Part shown: in pieces, positions 36,434 to 45,196 of the stretch | How the letters are laid out: every line of letters starts with the position of its first letter | Numbering within the stretch: position 1 is the first letter of the stretch | NCBI GenBank assembly: GCA_020723325.1 | Contig: DYJD01000001.1 | Location: 124,001 to 188,000 of the forward strand | Direction of reading: 5' to 3' | Origin: Desulfosudis oleivorans | GTDB lineage: Bacteria; Desulfobacterota; Desulfobacteria; Desulfobacterales; SURF-7 | DNA length: 64,000 nucleotides | Translations under genes and position numbers: made by a program | Notes under the pieces: model-generated | The model's input: only the letters and a program-made list of their open reading frames with translations | What the model was told of the DNA's origin: nothing | Databases searched by the model: none

Positions 36434-37718
36434 CTCTCTGTTCACCCGTTTGATGCTGATTCTTTGTATTGCCGGGCTTTGCATCAATCTGGTGGTGATG
36501 GGTTTTTTTATGCACTATTTTCGTCGTATCGGCCGGGAGCCCTATCGACGTAATATCATCAATTATGTTCATCATCTGATTGAAGATCTGGGACCTGAGC
36601 CGAGTCTTGAAATCGCCCGAGAGATGTCAGACCGCTATCTGCTGCAGATTTCCTATGAAAGCCCGATACTTTCCTGGTCCACTTTCCAGGCGCCGCTTGA
36701 AATTCCATTGGTGAGCTGGCGGCAGATCTGCGCCCAAGACGATGCCAGCATCCGGCATTTTCGCGGTCGTAGCCTCGTTATCGTGGAACGCGGCTCTGAA
36801 AAATTTACGTTCATGCTGGGTAGTGCTTTTGGTGTTGACCCCAAGGAATATGTTCACATCATCCTGATGATGATGCTGTTGACGGGTTTCATCGTGTTGG
36901 CCTATGCCGTGATTCGCTGGATGCTCAGGCCGGTAACCTGGCTTCAGGAAGGGGTCAGGCGGGTGGGAGAGGGGGATCTGGATTTTGCCGTGGCCGGTCG
37001 GCGCTCCGATGAGCTGGGCGAACTGGTGCTGGCCTTCAATGACATGACCGGCCGCATCCGCACCATGCTCCAGGCCCGTAACCGACTATTGCTGGATGTG
37101 AGCCATGAAATGCGCACCCCCCTGACGCGCATGAAGGTGGCCCTGGCCTTGTTGTCTGACGAAAGGAACAAAGCCGGTCTGCAGGAAGATGTCCTGGAAA
37201 TGGAATTGATGATCACCACGATTCTGGAAGAGGCGCGCATCCGGCATGCCGGCGGAAAGATTCAACGGCGCGAGGTTGATCCGCTGGAATTGCTGGAAAA
37301 TGTCGTGAAGGAATTTGAAAACCGCAAACCCGGAATCCATTTCGAAATCGGTTCGAATCCTGGCTTGATTGCAATTGATCCTGAACTAATCAAAATTGTT
37401 ATCCGCAATATCATCAACAATGCCTATACCTATTCGGAATCAGCGGGACCGGCCATTACCGTGTTTATTGAGCGGCAGGACAAGGAGGTCGTGCTTATGA
37501 TTCAAGATCATGGCTGCGGAATTCCGGCGGAAGAGCTGCCTTACATTTTCGAGCCCTTTTACCGGGTGGACCCCTCCCGCTCCCGCAGCACCGGCGGCTA
37601 CGGCATAGGCCTCAGCCTGTGCAAGACCATTATGGATGCCCATCACGGCAGGATTCAAGTGCAAAGTGCCTTAGGGGAGGGCACTATAGTACAACTGATT
37701 TTTCCGGATATCCGGTGA
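36408..37718 (+). CDS. Membrane sensor histidine kinase (CpxA-like)
   Basis: A 436-aa kinase. TM1 near 16-35 and TM2 near 150-170 enclose a periplasmic sensor of about 115 residues. A HAMP domain (about 170-222) follows, then HisKA with the H box DVSHEMRTPLTRMK, N box NIINNAYTYS, G1 DHGCGIP and G2 GYGIGLSL. Its partner is the overlapping response regulator. The Spy-like gene upstream suggests that it senses envelope misfolding or metals. Confidence 0.93.
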   Translation: MMLKKKLFNSLFTRLMLILCIAGLCINLVVMGFFMHYFRRIGREPYRRNIINYVHHLIEDLGPEPSLEIAREMSDRYLLQISYESPILSWSTFQAPLEIPLVSWRQICAQDDASIRHFRGRSLVIVERGSEKFTFMLGSAFGVDPKEYVHIILMMMLLTGFIVLAYAVIRWMLRPVTWLQEGVRRVGEGDLDFAVAGRRSDELGELVLAFNDMTGRIRTMLQARNRLLLDVSHEMRTPLTRMKVALALLSDERNKAGLQEDVLEMELMITTILEEARIRHAGGKIQRREVDPLELLENVVKEFENRKPGIHFEIGSNPGLIAIDPELIKIVIRNIINNAYTYSESAGPAITVFIERQDKEVVLMIQDHGCGIPAEELPYIFEPFYRVDPSRSRSTGGYGIGLSLCKTIMDAHHGRIQVQSALGEGTIVQLIFPDIR

Positions 37719-37772
37719 AATAGGTCCGCATGCTGGAAAAGCAGGACAATCATATGTAAATATTCTTTTTGC

Positions 37773-37879
37773 TCGGGGTCGGAATTGGTATCGGAATCGG
37801 TATCGATTTTTTTTCCCGCTGGATTTTTTTTTTCGATCCCGACCCCGATACCGATAGCGACCCCGACCCCGAAAAAAAA
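37773..37879. repeat. Long GGTATC/GATACC hexamer element, partly palindromic
   Basis: The left half has GGGGTCGGAATTGGTATC continuing as GGAATCGGTATCGA. The right half has TCGATCCCGACCCCGATACC continuing as GATAGCGACCCCGACCCCG. The halves are inverted relatives around a T-rich centre, so transcripts could form a long hairpin. It fills most of the gap between the kinase and cooT genes. Confidence 0.7.
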
Positions 37880-37973
37880 CACATGCAATTTCCCCATGGA
37901 AAAGATGTTGATGAGGTGTGTCTTTGGTGTTACATATACGGCGAAATATTAAGAGCTACGGAGGATACGAAAA

Positions 37974-38438
37974 ATGTGTGAAGCCAATGCATATGTAATT
38001 GAAGATGGCCGGGAGCGATTGATCATGGAAGCCGTGGATGTCATCGAGGCTGAAGCGGAGGGGGTCTGGCGTCTAGTGGGTATTTTCGGGGATCAAAAAG
38101 TCATCAAGGGTCGAATCCGGGGGATGAACCTGGTGGATCATAAGATTTTATTTGAGGCGGTATCGGAAGGCATCACCCACATTCATCCGGAAGGCGGAGC
38201 CAGGACAGGTGGTCACCAGCACAAGCACCCGCATCAACATGACCACCAACATGTTCATGAACATAGCCACGGGCACAACGGCAAGGAACACAGCCACCCC
38301 CATGAACACACCCATGCCCACGGACATGATCATGTACACCCTCATACCCATAGTCATGGTCCGGGAACGGATGAGCATGTCCATGACCATGGCGGCGATC
38401 ACGGGCCCCATGATCATGACCATCCGGAAAGTGCCTGA
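37974..38438 (+). CDS. cooT: CooT-family nickel-binding protein with a His-rich tail
   Basis: A 154-aa protein. Residues 1-72 match the small CooT family, whose conserved start MCEANAYV places Cys at position 2, the nickel ligand known in Rhodospirillum CooT. Residues about 78-154 are an added tail with roughly thirty histidines in Hx repeats (HEHSHGHN, HTHAHGHDH), typical of nickel chaperone or storage proteins. CooT acts in nickel delivery to CO dehydrogenase. No CODH genes are in view. The start codon sits at the end of an AT-rich leader with ACGGAGG upstream. Confidence 0.85.
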   Translation: MCEANAYVIEDGRERLIMEAVDVIEAEAEGVWRLVGIFGDQKVIKGRIRGMNLVDHKILFEAVSEGITHIHPEGGARTGGHQHKHPHQHDHQHVHEHSHGHNGKEHSHPHEHTHAHGHDHVHPHTHSHGPGTDEHVHDHGGDHGPHDHDHPESA

Positions 38439-38528
38439 TCCCCGCATTGATGACGCTCCGGCATCTGTCGGCCGCTGTGGAGGATCGGAAAAGAGGAAGA
38501 TGGACTATTTCAGTCAAAGGACGGATTT

Positions 38529-39344
38529 TCAAGTCACATCCACCAGGCTTTCGATGATGTTCACAGCGGCTTGAATATTTTCATGGCCGGTCATTTTGAT
38601 TTCAATGGCTTCTTTGGGGCAAACCGTAACGCACCGGCCGCATCCCCGGCATTCAGCTCCGATTGCGGCCCGCTCGCCGGTGAGCTGAATCGCGTTCACA
38701 AAGCAGACATCACGGGTGCAGAGGCCGCAACCCACACAGTCCTCGGTGACGGATACACTGATACCCGGCATGCGGTTGACTTTGGCGCTGATGGATGAAT
38801 TGATCTGGGGCAGAATTTTCCAAAGGCAGCAGCAGGGGCAGCAGTTGCAAACCGTCAGAAGTTTATTGCCCGGACTCACATTCAACCAGACTTTGTCGAG
38901 CTTGTTGCGGCCGATGAGGTGCACCAGACCGGCCTCGCGACAGCGTGCGGCGTGTTCCAGGGTTTCCTCAACGGTTGCTTTGCGGCCGAATTTGGGATTG
39001 ATGCCCATGGCAGCTTCCCCCAAAAAAATACAGCCCAGATCCACGGGATAGTCCTTGCACCGGCTGGAATCCCGGCAGATACAGAAATCCATAATCCAGT
39101 GATAGTTGGCCTGCTGGATGAAATGGGTGAGAACCTGGGAGGGCAGCACCACATCTTCCCGGGGAATGAGGGCGGTGTTGACCGGAATGGATTTATCCCG
39201 CGGCAGGTAGAAAATTTCGTCATCTTCAAATAACAGGTATTCCATCAAACGGCCGATGACTGGATAGCGGGACATCCTGGCCCAAAAGAACCGCTGGGAA
39301 AAGGTCTTATTGATGAGGGTTTTAATCAGATAGGGACTACCCAT
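38529..39344 (-). CDS. Ferredoxin-like 4Fe-4S protein with a CxCCPCCC motif
   Basis: A 271-aa protein. The N-terminal 160 residues are unusual (DFCICRDSSRCKDY, LGCIFLG, with several Cys). A block TVCNCCPCCCLW lies near residue 165. The C-terminus is a two-cluster ferredoxin (CVGCGLCTRDVC and CRGCGRCVTVCP). ATG 39344 follows AAAAGGAGG, a much better signal than the upstream TTG at 39404. It probably transfers electrons in an anaerobic pathway; partner unknown. It is convergent with cooT. Confidence 0.82.
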   Translation of the reverse strand: MGSPYLIKTLINKTFSQRFFWARMSRYPVIGRLMEYLLFEDDEIFYLPRDKSIPVNTALIPREDVVLPSQVLTHFIQQANYHWIMDFCICRDSSRCKDYPVDLGCIFLGEAAMGINPKFGRKATVEETLEHAARCREAGLVHLIGRNKLDKVWLNVSPGNKLLTVCNCCPCCCLWKILPQINSSISAKVNRMPGISVSVTEDCVGCGLCTRDVCFVNAIQLTGERAAIGAECRGCGRCVTVCPKEAIEIKMTGHENIQAAVNIIESLVDVT

Positions 39345-39611
39345 GGCGCCTCCTTTTCCTTGCGTGTCTCCGGTTCCAGCTCCATCCGGAATGTGCACTT
39401 TCAATACAAATGCAAATCGGACATGAATGATGTTAGGGTGTTATATTAACCGGGCCTTGATACTGTCAAGGCGGATTTGCGATAAAGATGATAATATTTT
39501 GAGAAATATGCATAAATATGCTATTAACCCGAACTTGAAGTACCACCGGAGCAGCGCTGCTTGATGATTCCCTTTCAATAATTTTCAGTGGGTGTTTTAC
39601 TTGCGGGGAAA

Positions 39612-41738
39612 ATGAAAACCATGGACGGGAAGCGTACCCATGAGGAGCTAAAGGCGCAAATAGCCGATCTTCAGCAGATAGTAAAGGGGCAAGAACAGAC
39701 CATCCGCATACTTAAGGAGGAATGTGCCCGCTATAAAGCTGCTGTGGAAGATCCCAGGGAGGCTTCAGATCATGGGAAACCCGCTCACCGGGATACCACC
39801 GCCGGAGGTAAAGCCGAGGAAGCCCTGCGGGAAAGCGAAGAGCGTTTTCACTCCCTATCTGAACTGCTGCCTGAAGCCATTTTCGAGATGAATCTGGATG
39901 GACGACTGACCTTTGTCAACCGTTTCGCCTTTGAGCAATTCCGCTATTCTTTGGAAAGCTTTGAGCAGGGGCTGAACGCCTTTGATATGATCGTTCCGGA
40001 GGATCGGCAGAGAGCAATAGAAAATGCCATAAGAATCGCCGACGGTGAAAATATCGGATTGCAGGCCTACCGGGGCCTGAAAGCGGATGGCACCACCTTC
40101 CCGATTCTGATCCATGCTTCGGCGATTTCCTGTGGGGGCGTGATAACCGGACTGCGGGGAGTGGTTATCGATATCACCGAACAGCAAAAGGCTGATGAAG
40201 AACGGGAAAAAATGTGGCGGCTGTTGGACGCGGCCATTCTGAATTCGCCGTCCGGAATTATTATCGCCGACGCCCCGGATGTCACCATTCGCATTGCCAA
40301 CCGGGCTGCCCTCAGCATTCGCGGCCAAACTCCGCAAGCATTGATTAATATCGATATTCACCAGTATTCCGACAGGTGGCAGTTTTTCAGAACCGACGGC
40401 AGCCCCTATCCTCCTCAGGAACTGCCCCTTTCCCGGGCAGTGCTGCAAGGGGACATCATTCAAAACGCCGAGGTGGTCATTCGCGATGACCAGGGTCTTC
40501 CTCATTTGATTTCAGCCAATGCCGCCCCCCTCCATGACACTGAAGGGCATATTGTGGCCGGCATCATGGTGTTTCATGACATCACCGAGCGGAAACGTCT
40601 GGAAACACAAGTCCTGCAGGCCCAGAAAATGGAGGCCATCGGCACCTTAACCGGCGGTGTGGCCCACGATTTCAACAACCTGCTCATGGGCATTCAAGGC
40701 CGTGTATCCTTGGTGAGGGCGGAGATGGGCAAGGAAAACCGGCTTATGGAGCACCTGAACAGCATCGAAGAGTACGTCAACAGCGCCACAGCGCTTACCC
40801 GCCAACTGCTGGGTTTTGCCAAGGGTGGCAAATATGAAACCAGGCCCACGGACTTGAACGCCCTTGTCAAATTGCAAAACAACCTGTTTGGTAGAACCCG
40901 CAAGGAAATCCGCATTCATGAAAAATTTGCCAAATCACTCTGGATCGTGGAAATCGATCGGGGCCAGATGGAACAAGTCCTGCTCAATCTCTATGTAAAC
41001 GCCTGGCAGGCCATGCCCGACGGCGGCGACCTGTTCGTCGAAACCGCCAATTGTGAAATCGATGATCAATACCTGAAACCCTTTCAATTGAGACCGGGAA
41101 GATATGTCAAATTGTCGGTGACCGACACGGGCATGGGAATGGATCCGGAAATCCAAAGCAGAATATTCGAGCCGTTTTTCACCACCAAGGAAAGGGGCCG
41201 GGGCACGGGACTGGGTCTGGCTTCCGCCTACGGCATCATCAAAAACCATGGCGGCTTCATCAACGTTTACAGTGAAAAGGGTTCCGGCACCACCTTTACC
41301 ATATATCTCCCTGCCTCGGATAAAAAACCCGAAAGCATACAGAAATTATCCATGGAGATTGTAAGGGGCACGGAAACCGTACTGCTGGTGGATGACGAAC
41401 AGCTTATTATCGATGTCGGCACCCAGCTCCTGGAAAAACTGGGATATCGGGTCATCGCCGCCCTGGGCGGCCGGGCAGCCGTAAAAGCCTTCCATGATCA
41501 TGGCGCGGATATACATCTGGTGATTCTGGACATGATCATGCCGGAAATGGGCGGCGCAGAGGTTTTCGATCGTATCAAAGCCATGAATCCGGAAGTCAAG
41601 GTTCTGCTCTCCAGCGGCTACAGCCTGAATGGACAGGCGGCCGATATTCTGCAAAAAGGCTGCAACAGCTTTATTCAGAAACCCTTCAACCTGGCCGCGC
41701 TTTCCCAGAAGGTGAGGGAAGTACTGGAAAAAATATAG
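39612..41738 (+). CDS. Soluble PAS-PAS hybrid histidine kinase with receiver domain
   Basis: A 708-aa cytoplasmic hybrid kinase. Residues 10-50 form a coiled coil ([18 protein letters not shown]). A first PAS domain lies at about 75-195 ([16 protein letters not shown]) and a second at about 200-330, ending FHDITERKR. HisKA has H box [13 protein letters not shown], and the ATPase domain has [16 protein letters not shown] and [10 protein letters not shown]-terminal receiver has Asp in [13 protein letters not shown]. No membrane helices. ATG 39612 is chosen over a GTG at 39588; the start is uncertain. It has the architecture of the decayed copy at 7-8 kb. Confidence 0.9.
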   Translation: MKTMDGKRTHEELKAQIADLQQIVKGQEQTIRILKEECARYKAAVEDPREASDHGKPAHRDTTAGGKAEEALRESEERFHSLSELLPEAIFEMNLDGRLTFVNRFAFEQFRYSLESFEQGLNAFDMIVPEDRQRAIENAIRIADGENIGLQAYRGLKADGTTFPILIHASAISCGGVITGLRGVVIDITEQQKADEEREKMWRLLDAAILNSPSGIIIADAPDVTIRIANRAALSIRGQTPQALINIDIHQYSDRWQFFRTDGSPYPPQELPLSRAVLQGDIIQNAEVVIRDDQGLPHLISANAAPLHDTEGHIVAGIMVFHDITERKRLETQVLQAQKMEAIGTLTGGVAHDFNNLLMGIQGRVSLVRAEMGKENRLMEHLNSIEEYVNSATALTRQLLGFAKGGKYETRPTDLNALVKLQNNLFGRTRKEIRIHEKFAKSLWIVEIDRGQMEQVLLNLYVNAWQAMPDGGDLFVETANCEIDDQYLKPFQLRPGRYVKLSVTDTGMGMDPEIQSRIFEPFFTTKERGRGTGLGLASAYGIIKNHGGFINVYSEKGSGTTFTIYLPASDKKPESIQKLSMEIVRGTETVLLVDDEQLIIDVGTQLLEKLGYRVIAALGGRAAVKAFHDHGADIHLVILDMIMPEMGGAEVFDRIKAMNPEVKVLLSSGYSLNGQAADILQKGCNSFIQKPFNLAALSQKVREVLEKI

Positions 41739-41746
41739 GCATTCTC

Positions 41747-42001
41747 ATGCTTCCCATTCAAGACCTTTTGAACCGAATCCAGTGGGACAAGACTTTCGGC
41801 CAAGCTGATTTTCGGATCGGATACTTTGACCGGGTGGAGAAACGGGTTGTTGTTGTGCCTTTCAGCCGGATCGTCCTCACCGAAGATCGGCGTTTTTCAT
41901 TCCAGCTTGTGGGAGAGGAGGAACAGGGCATTTCCATCCCTTTGCATCGCATCCGGGAAGTTTATAAAAACGGCCAATTGATATGGAGTCGCCCACTGTA
42001 A
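41747..42001 (+). CDS. DUF504 (UPF0248) small protein
   Basis: An 84-aa protein of the DUF504 family: LLNRIQWDKTF, FRIGYFDRVEK, VPFSRIVLT, FSFQLV and ISIPLHRIREVYKNGQLIW match the conserved pattern of this mostly archaeal family. The family is proposed to bind RNA, but its role is unproven. It begins 8 nt after the hybrid kinase and is probably co-transcribed with it. Confidence 0.85.
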   Translation: MLPIQDLLNRIQWDKTFGQADFRIGYFDRVEKRVVVVPFSRIVLTEDRRFSFQLVGEEEQGISIPLHRIREVYKNGQLIWSRPL

Positions 42002-42097
42002 AATCAGAAGATTTAGAAAACCATCGGGCATGCAGAAAAGCCGTGCCCGTGCTTGTACCCTGGTTATTTCTGAAACCGATGATACCAAGGAGGAGAA

Positions 42098-42562
42098 ATG
42101 CCCATAACCAGGCACGTGCTTTTTGGGATGGCTGTCGTATTTTTCCTGGCCAGCGGCGGCTGCTACAGTCTCATTGCCGAGGTTGATACGCTGCAATGCG
42201 ATCGCGAAACCGGCTTTTGTACGCTGAGACAAAGTAAGGTTTTCGGCACCACCATGGAATCCTTTGCAGTGGAGGAGTTGAAGGGTGCGGAACTGGGGCG
42301 GGTCGGAGACGACAGCGAACCGAGCACTGCACGGCGACTGGTTCTCATCACTACAAAGGGCCCGGTGCCGTTCATGAACTACGCCACTGATCTATCCATG
42401 GCGGAAATGGAAGAACAAGTGGGGGCCGTGGCGCGTTATCTGGGATCGGAGACGGAGCGGCGTCTGGAATTTGCTCGCGACAACCGCCTGAGCTCGTTTC
42501 TGTTGGCGATGATTCCTTTTTCAGTAGGAGTAGTTCTGCTAATTGCATCAAAGCGGGTGTGA
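42098..42562 (+). CDS. Putative exported/membrane protein of unknown function
   Basis: A 154-aa protein with an N-terminal hydrophobic signal ending in SGGC (possible lipobox, Cys about 22) and a second hydrophobic segment at the C-terminus (FLLAMIPFSVGVVLLIAS). Between them lies a small beta-rich domain with two Cys (CDRETGFCTL). AAGGAGGAG precedes the start. I do not recognise the family. Confidence 0.65.
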   Translation: MPITRHVLFGMAVVFFLASGGCYSLIAEVDTLQCDRETGFCTLRQSKVFGTTMESFAVEELKGAELGRVGDDSEPSTARRLVLITTKGPVPFMNYATDLSMAEMEEQVGAVARYLGSETERRLEFARDNRLSSFLLAMIPFSVGVVLLIASKRV

Positions 42563-42583
42563 TGAGATATTAACGCATCCTTT

Positions 42584-43912
42584 TCACAACCCATCTGTTT
42601 GATGGATGGAATTACCGCAGGCGGACGAATATTTATTCAGTATTTCTTTGATTTTGCTTTTTACCAAATGGGTCGGCGTGCAAGAAAGACGGCCTTCACG
42701 TACCGCCTCGTATTGAGCAGGCATATATTGGCTCAGGAGGGGTAGAGGAATGCCATAGTGCGACAGGTTGTGAACCAAAAGCGCGACCGCTTCCGTAATC
42801 CGTGGATTTGACCAATAGTAGCGCACCCGATCGCTGAAGCCATAGGCGGATAAGTAACATTGGTAGGGTGCATCACCGCGATAGTGGTCCTGCCAGTGTC
42901 GCTGATCCATCATTAAAATGTGTTGCACCACTTCAGGAAGTCCGGAAAAGGTTGCGCCAGGCCTGGTTTTCAACCATTCCTGTTCAATATGCGCAAGGGC
43001 ATAAAAAGCCTCCCGCATGGCAAAGGTCAGACAGGGGCCGACCTTGAGAATGGCAAAATGATCCCGGACCATATCGGTTAAGGCCGTTTGGGTCTGGAAA
43101 TCAGTGGAATGGGCTTCAAAAACAAGATTTTCGTGGCCCGCGATGAATTCCTTGAGGTCTTTGGTCTTTCTGCCGTCATAGGCCCATACTGTTTCCGGAC
43201 CAAAGGTGGCGCCGTTCTGAACAACCACGGCCGCGCAACGATTCCAGGCTGATTCAAGCCCTTTTTCATCAAAAGTGCGTCGCATTTGGCTTATGGTTTC
43301 GGCAATCTCGCCTACGGACGAGGTCGGTATTTCAAGGTTGTCTTCGGATTGCCCGCCGGGCGGCGGCACATCCGTCCCGACAATATAAGAAAGACCGTCT
43401 TCACCTTCCGGGCGTGTTTTAAAGACCGCCTCAGCACTCGCACAAAGGGCGGCAGTTCGATCCGCGATGGTCTCAATGGAAAGATACGTGTGACCGCTTA
43501 GAATATCATCCCGGCAGGGTGAGCTGGCATCCAGATGCAGCTTCCGATAGCCGGCATGGACGCATCGCCGAACCAGTTCACAGGCTTTGGACATGGCCAC
43601 GTCTGAAGTCTCAAATTTCCACGGCTCCGGTCCCAAATGATCGCCGCCCAAAATGAGCCACTCTTTGGGGAGTCCAGCCTGGGCGGCAGTTTGCCGGACA
43701 TATTCCGCGAATTGCCCAGGCTGCATACCGACGTATCCACCATATTGGTTGACTTGCTGGGCGGTGGATTCGATGCAGGCCATTATATTCCGCTGCTTGG
43801 CATGTTCTATTGCTGCTTCAACCACAAGTCTGTTTGCGGAACACACCGAAGTCAGCCCGATACGACCGTTGCGTTTATGCTTGGCCACGAGTTCCCGCAG
43901 ATAATCCGGCAT
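42584..43912 (-). CDS. Class II tagatose-bisphosphate aldolase non-catalytic subunit-like protein (KbaZ/GatZ family)
   Basis: A 442-aa TIM-barrel protein that matches GatZ/KbaZ: IGLTSVCSANRLVVEAAI, NQYGGYVGMQPGQF, GGDHLGPEPW, LHLDASSPC, GTDVPPPGG, FEAHSTDFQT and YYWSNPRI. In enterobacteria these proteins stabilise the catalytic GatY/KbaY aldolase; no catalytic partner is nearby, so a stand-alone sugar-phosphate role is possible. ATG 43912 with GGAAGG at 43919-43924 fits the family start; a longer frame would read into the REP element and is rejected. Confidence 0.85.
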   Translation of the reverse strand: MPDYLRELVAKHKRNGRIGLTSVCSANRLVVEAAIEHAKQRNIMACIESTAQQVNQYGGYVGMQPGQFAEYVRQTAAQAGLPKEWLILGGDHLGPEPWKFETSDVAMSKACELVRRCVHAGYRKLHLDASSPCRDDILSGHTYLSIETIADRTAALCASAEAVFKTRPEGEDGLSYIVGTDVPPPGGQSEDNLEIPTSSVGEIAETISQMRRTFDEKGLESAWNRCAAVVVQNGATFGPETVWAYDGRKTKDLKEFIAGHENLVFEAHSTDFQTQTALTDMVRDHFAILKVGPCLTFAMREAFYALAHIEQEWLKTRPGATFSGLPEVVQHILMMDQRHWQDHYRGDAPYQCYLSAYGFSDRVRYYWSNPRITEAVALLVHNLSHYGIPLPLLSQYMPAQYEAVREGRLSCTPTHLVKSKIKEILNKYSSACGNSIHQTDGL

Positions 43913-43971
43913 ATTCAACCTTCCATAGTCTGTCCGGTCATTTGCCTTGAGCATGTTTTCGGTCATTCTCC

Positions 43972-44009
43972 ATTGCGGGAGGGGCTTCCAGCCGCAATGA
44001 GGCCGAAAC
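43972..44009. repeat. REP-like palindromic element, copy 2
   Basis: ATTGCGGGAGGGGCTTCC then AGCCGCAATGAGGCC shares most bases and the orientation with 35582-35618. It sits just upstream of the kbaZ-like gene. The rest of the gap to 44193 is AT-rich, with an ATGGTAT/ATACCAT hairpin near 44049-44071 but no gene. Confidence 0.7.
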
Positions 44010-44193
44010 ATTGATCAAGGCCCCGGTCATTTGATATGGATCAATTGTCATGGTATTTATTTTTTATACCATATCCATGGTCGATTGTCTTTATTGATCT
44101 CATAACAATTCTTGACAGATCAATCTCCTTCAAAAATTTATTTCAAGGCTCAAGAAACTTGGTTTTGAAAAATACGCCCAGTCGTAAATTCGA

Positions 44194-45126
44194 TCACGGA
44201 AACAACACTGTCGAGCGTCCGATGGGAAGGGTATAAACGTTTATATCCGGAGCAAATGAACCGGCGGTTTGAAAAAATTCCGGCAGATCCGCGCCCCACA
44301 AGATAGCCATATCCTGATCCAGGGGTTTAAAAAAATTGTCAAAATGAATCGGTATGACCAGTTTGGCCTGGAGGGTCGCAGCGGAATGGTGCAATAGCTC
44401 GCGGGTATCCTCCCGGCCGGCGATGCTCACAAAGAGTGCATCCGCCTGCATATCCGCAAACATCTTCTCCACGAAGCCGGCACTCCCAAGATGAACGAAA
44501 CTACCCTTGGGATGGGTCACCCGGATGGCGAATGCTTCACCCAGGCGGTAGTCGGAAGCCGACGCCGGCGGGATAACGGGGCTGGTGATTTCTCCGGGCC
44601 AGGGAATGCGACCCAGGGCCGCCTTGCTGTGACGGCTTTGAATGAAAGTGATTTCAAAGCGACCGCAGGTGAAACGACTGCCGGGCTGTACTATTTGAAG
44701 CTGTTTTTCCGGCAGTCCTGCACCCAGGCCGATATGGGCCGTGGAGGCGGAGCCCACTAAAATGGCACCGGTGGTTTGGGCGAAAAAGGGGGCATCCAGG
44801 GCATGATCGTAATGGGAATGACTGACGATGACCGCTTGGGCCTTTGCGCCGTCCACCTGTCGAACCCAGGCCTGGATTTCAGGCAACATGGGCGGCAGGG
44901 GGAAACCGCACAGCACCTTTAGTAAACCATGGCGGCTCACAAAGGGATCAATGAAAAAGCTGGTTTCGCCGTCACTGACGTACAGTCCGGCGGTCCCCAG
45001 CCAGACCACCCGGACGGCATTGTCTGATTCCATTGTTGCGGAAAGCTGTTTTTCCTTATATAGATCAATAGTGGTGGCGCAACTTCCGAAAAACAAGAAT
45101 CCCAGTAACAGCAGTATCGGTTTCAT
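44194..45126 (-). CDS. Exported MBL-fold metal-dependent hydrolase
   Basis: A 310-aa metallo-beta-lactamase-fold protein of the UlaG/NAPE-PLD-like type. The leader MKPILLLLGFLFFGSCAT carries a likely lipobox (FGSC). The metal motif is HSHYDHALD near residues 110-118; later ligands lie in SRHSK and IHFDNF, and VRVVWLGTAGLYVSDG is the usual opening strand. ATG 45126 is preferred to 45144. It is divergent from the nitronate-monooxygenase-like gene. Substrate unknown. Confidence 0.85.
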   Translation of the reverse strand: MKPILLLLGFLFFGSCATTIDLYKEKQLSATMESDNAVRVVWLGTAGLYVSDGETSFFIDPFVSRHGLLKVLCGFPLPPMLPEIQAWVRQVDGAKAQAVIVSHSHYDHALDAPFFAQTTGAILVGSASTAHIGLGAGLPEKQLQIVQPGSRFTCGRFEITFIQSRHSKAALGRIPWPGEITSPVIPPASASDYRLGEAFAIRVTHPKGSFVHLGSAGFVEKMFADMQADALFVSIAGREDTRELLHHSAATLQAKLVIPIHFDNFFKPLDQDMAILWGADLPEFFQTAGSFAPDINVYTLPIGRSTVLFP

Positions 45127-45196
45127 GGCATTTTGGTGTAGCATGGATATGCAAAACTGGATAGTAAAAAATTGCGGACAACCATAAGGAGGCCTC

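Noticed and set aside
37773-37879. Possible CRISPR-like array
   Set aside because: The repeats are 6 bp units without constant-length spacers, and no cas genes are present.
38148-38447. Minus-strand Met/Val-rich frame opposite the cooT tail
   Set aside because: Direct antisense of the CAT/CAC histidine repeats, not a membrane protein gene.
43913-44011. N-terminal extension of the KbaZ-like protein (GWKPLPQWR)
   Set aside because: These codons come from the REP-like element; the start at 43912 has the ribosome site and matches the family N-terminus.
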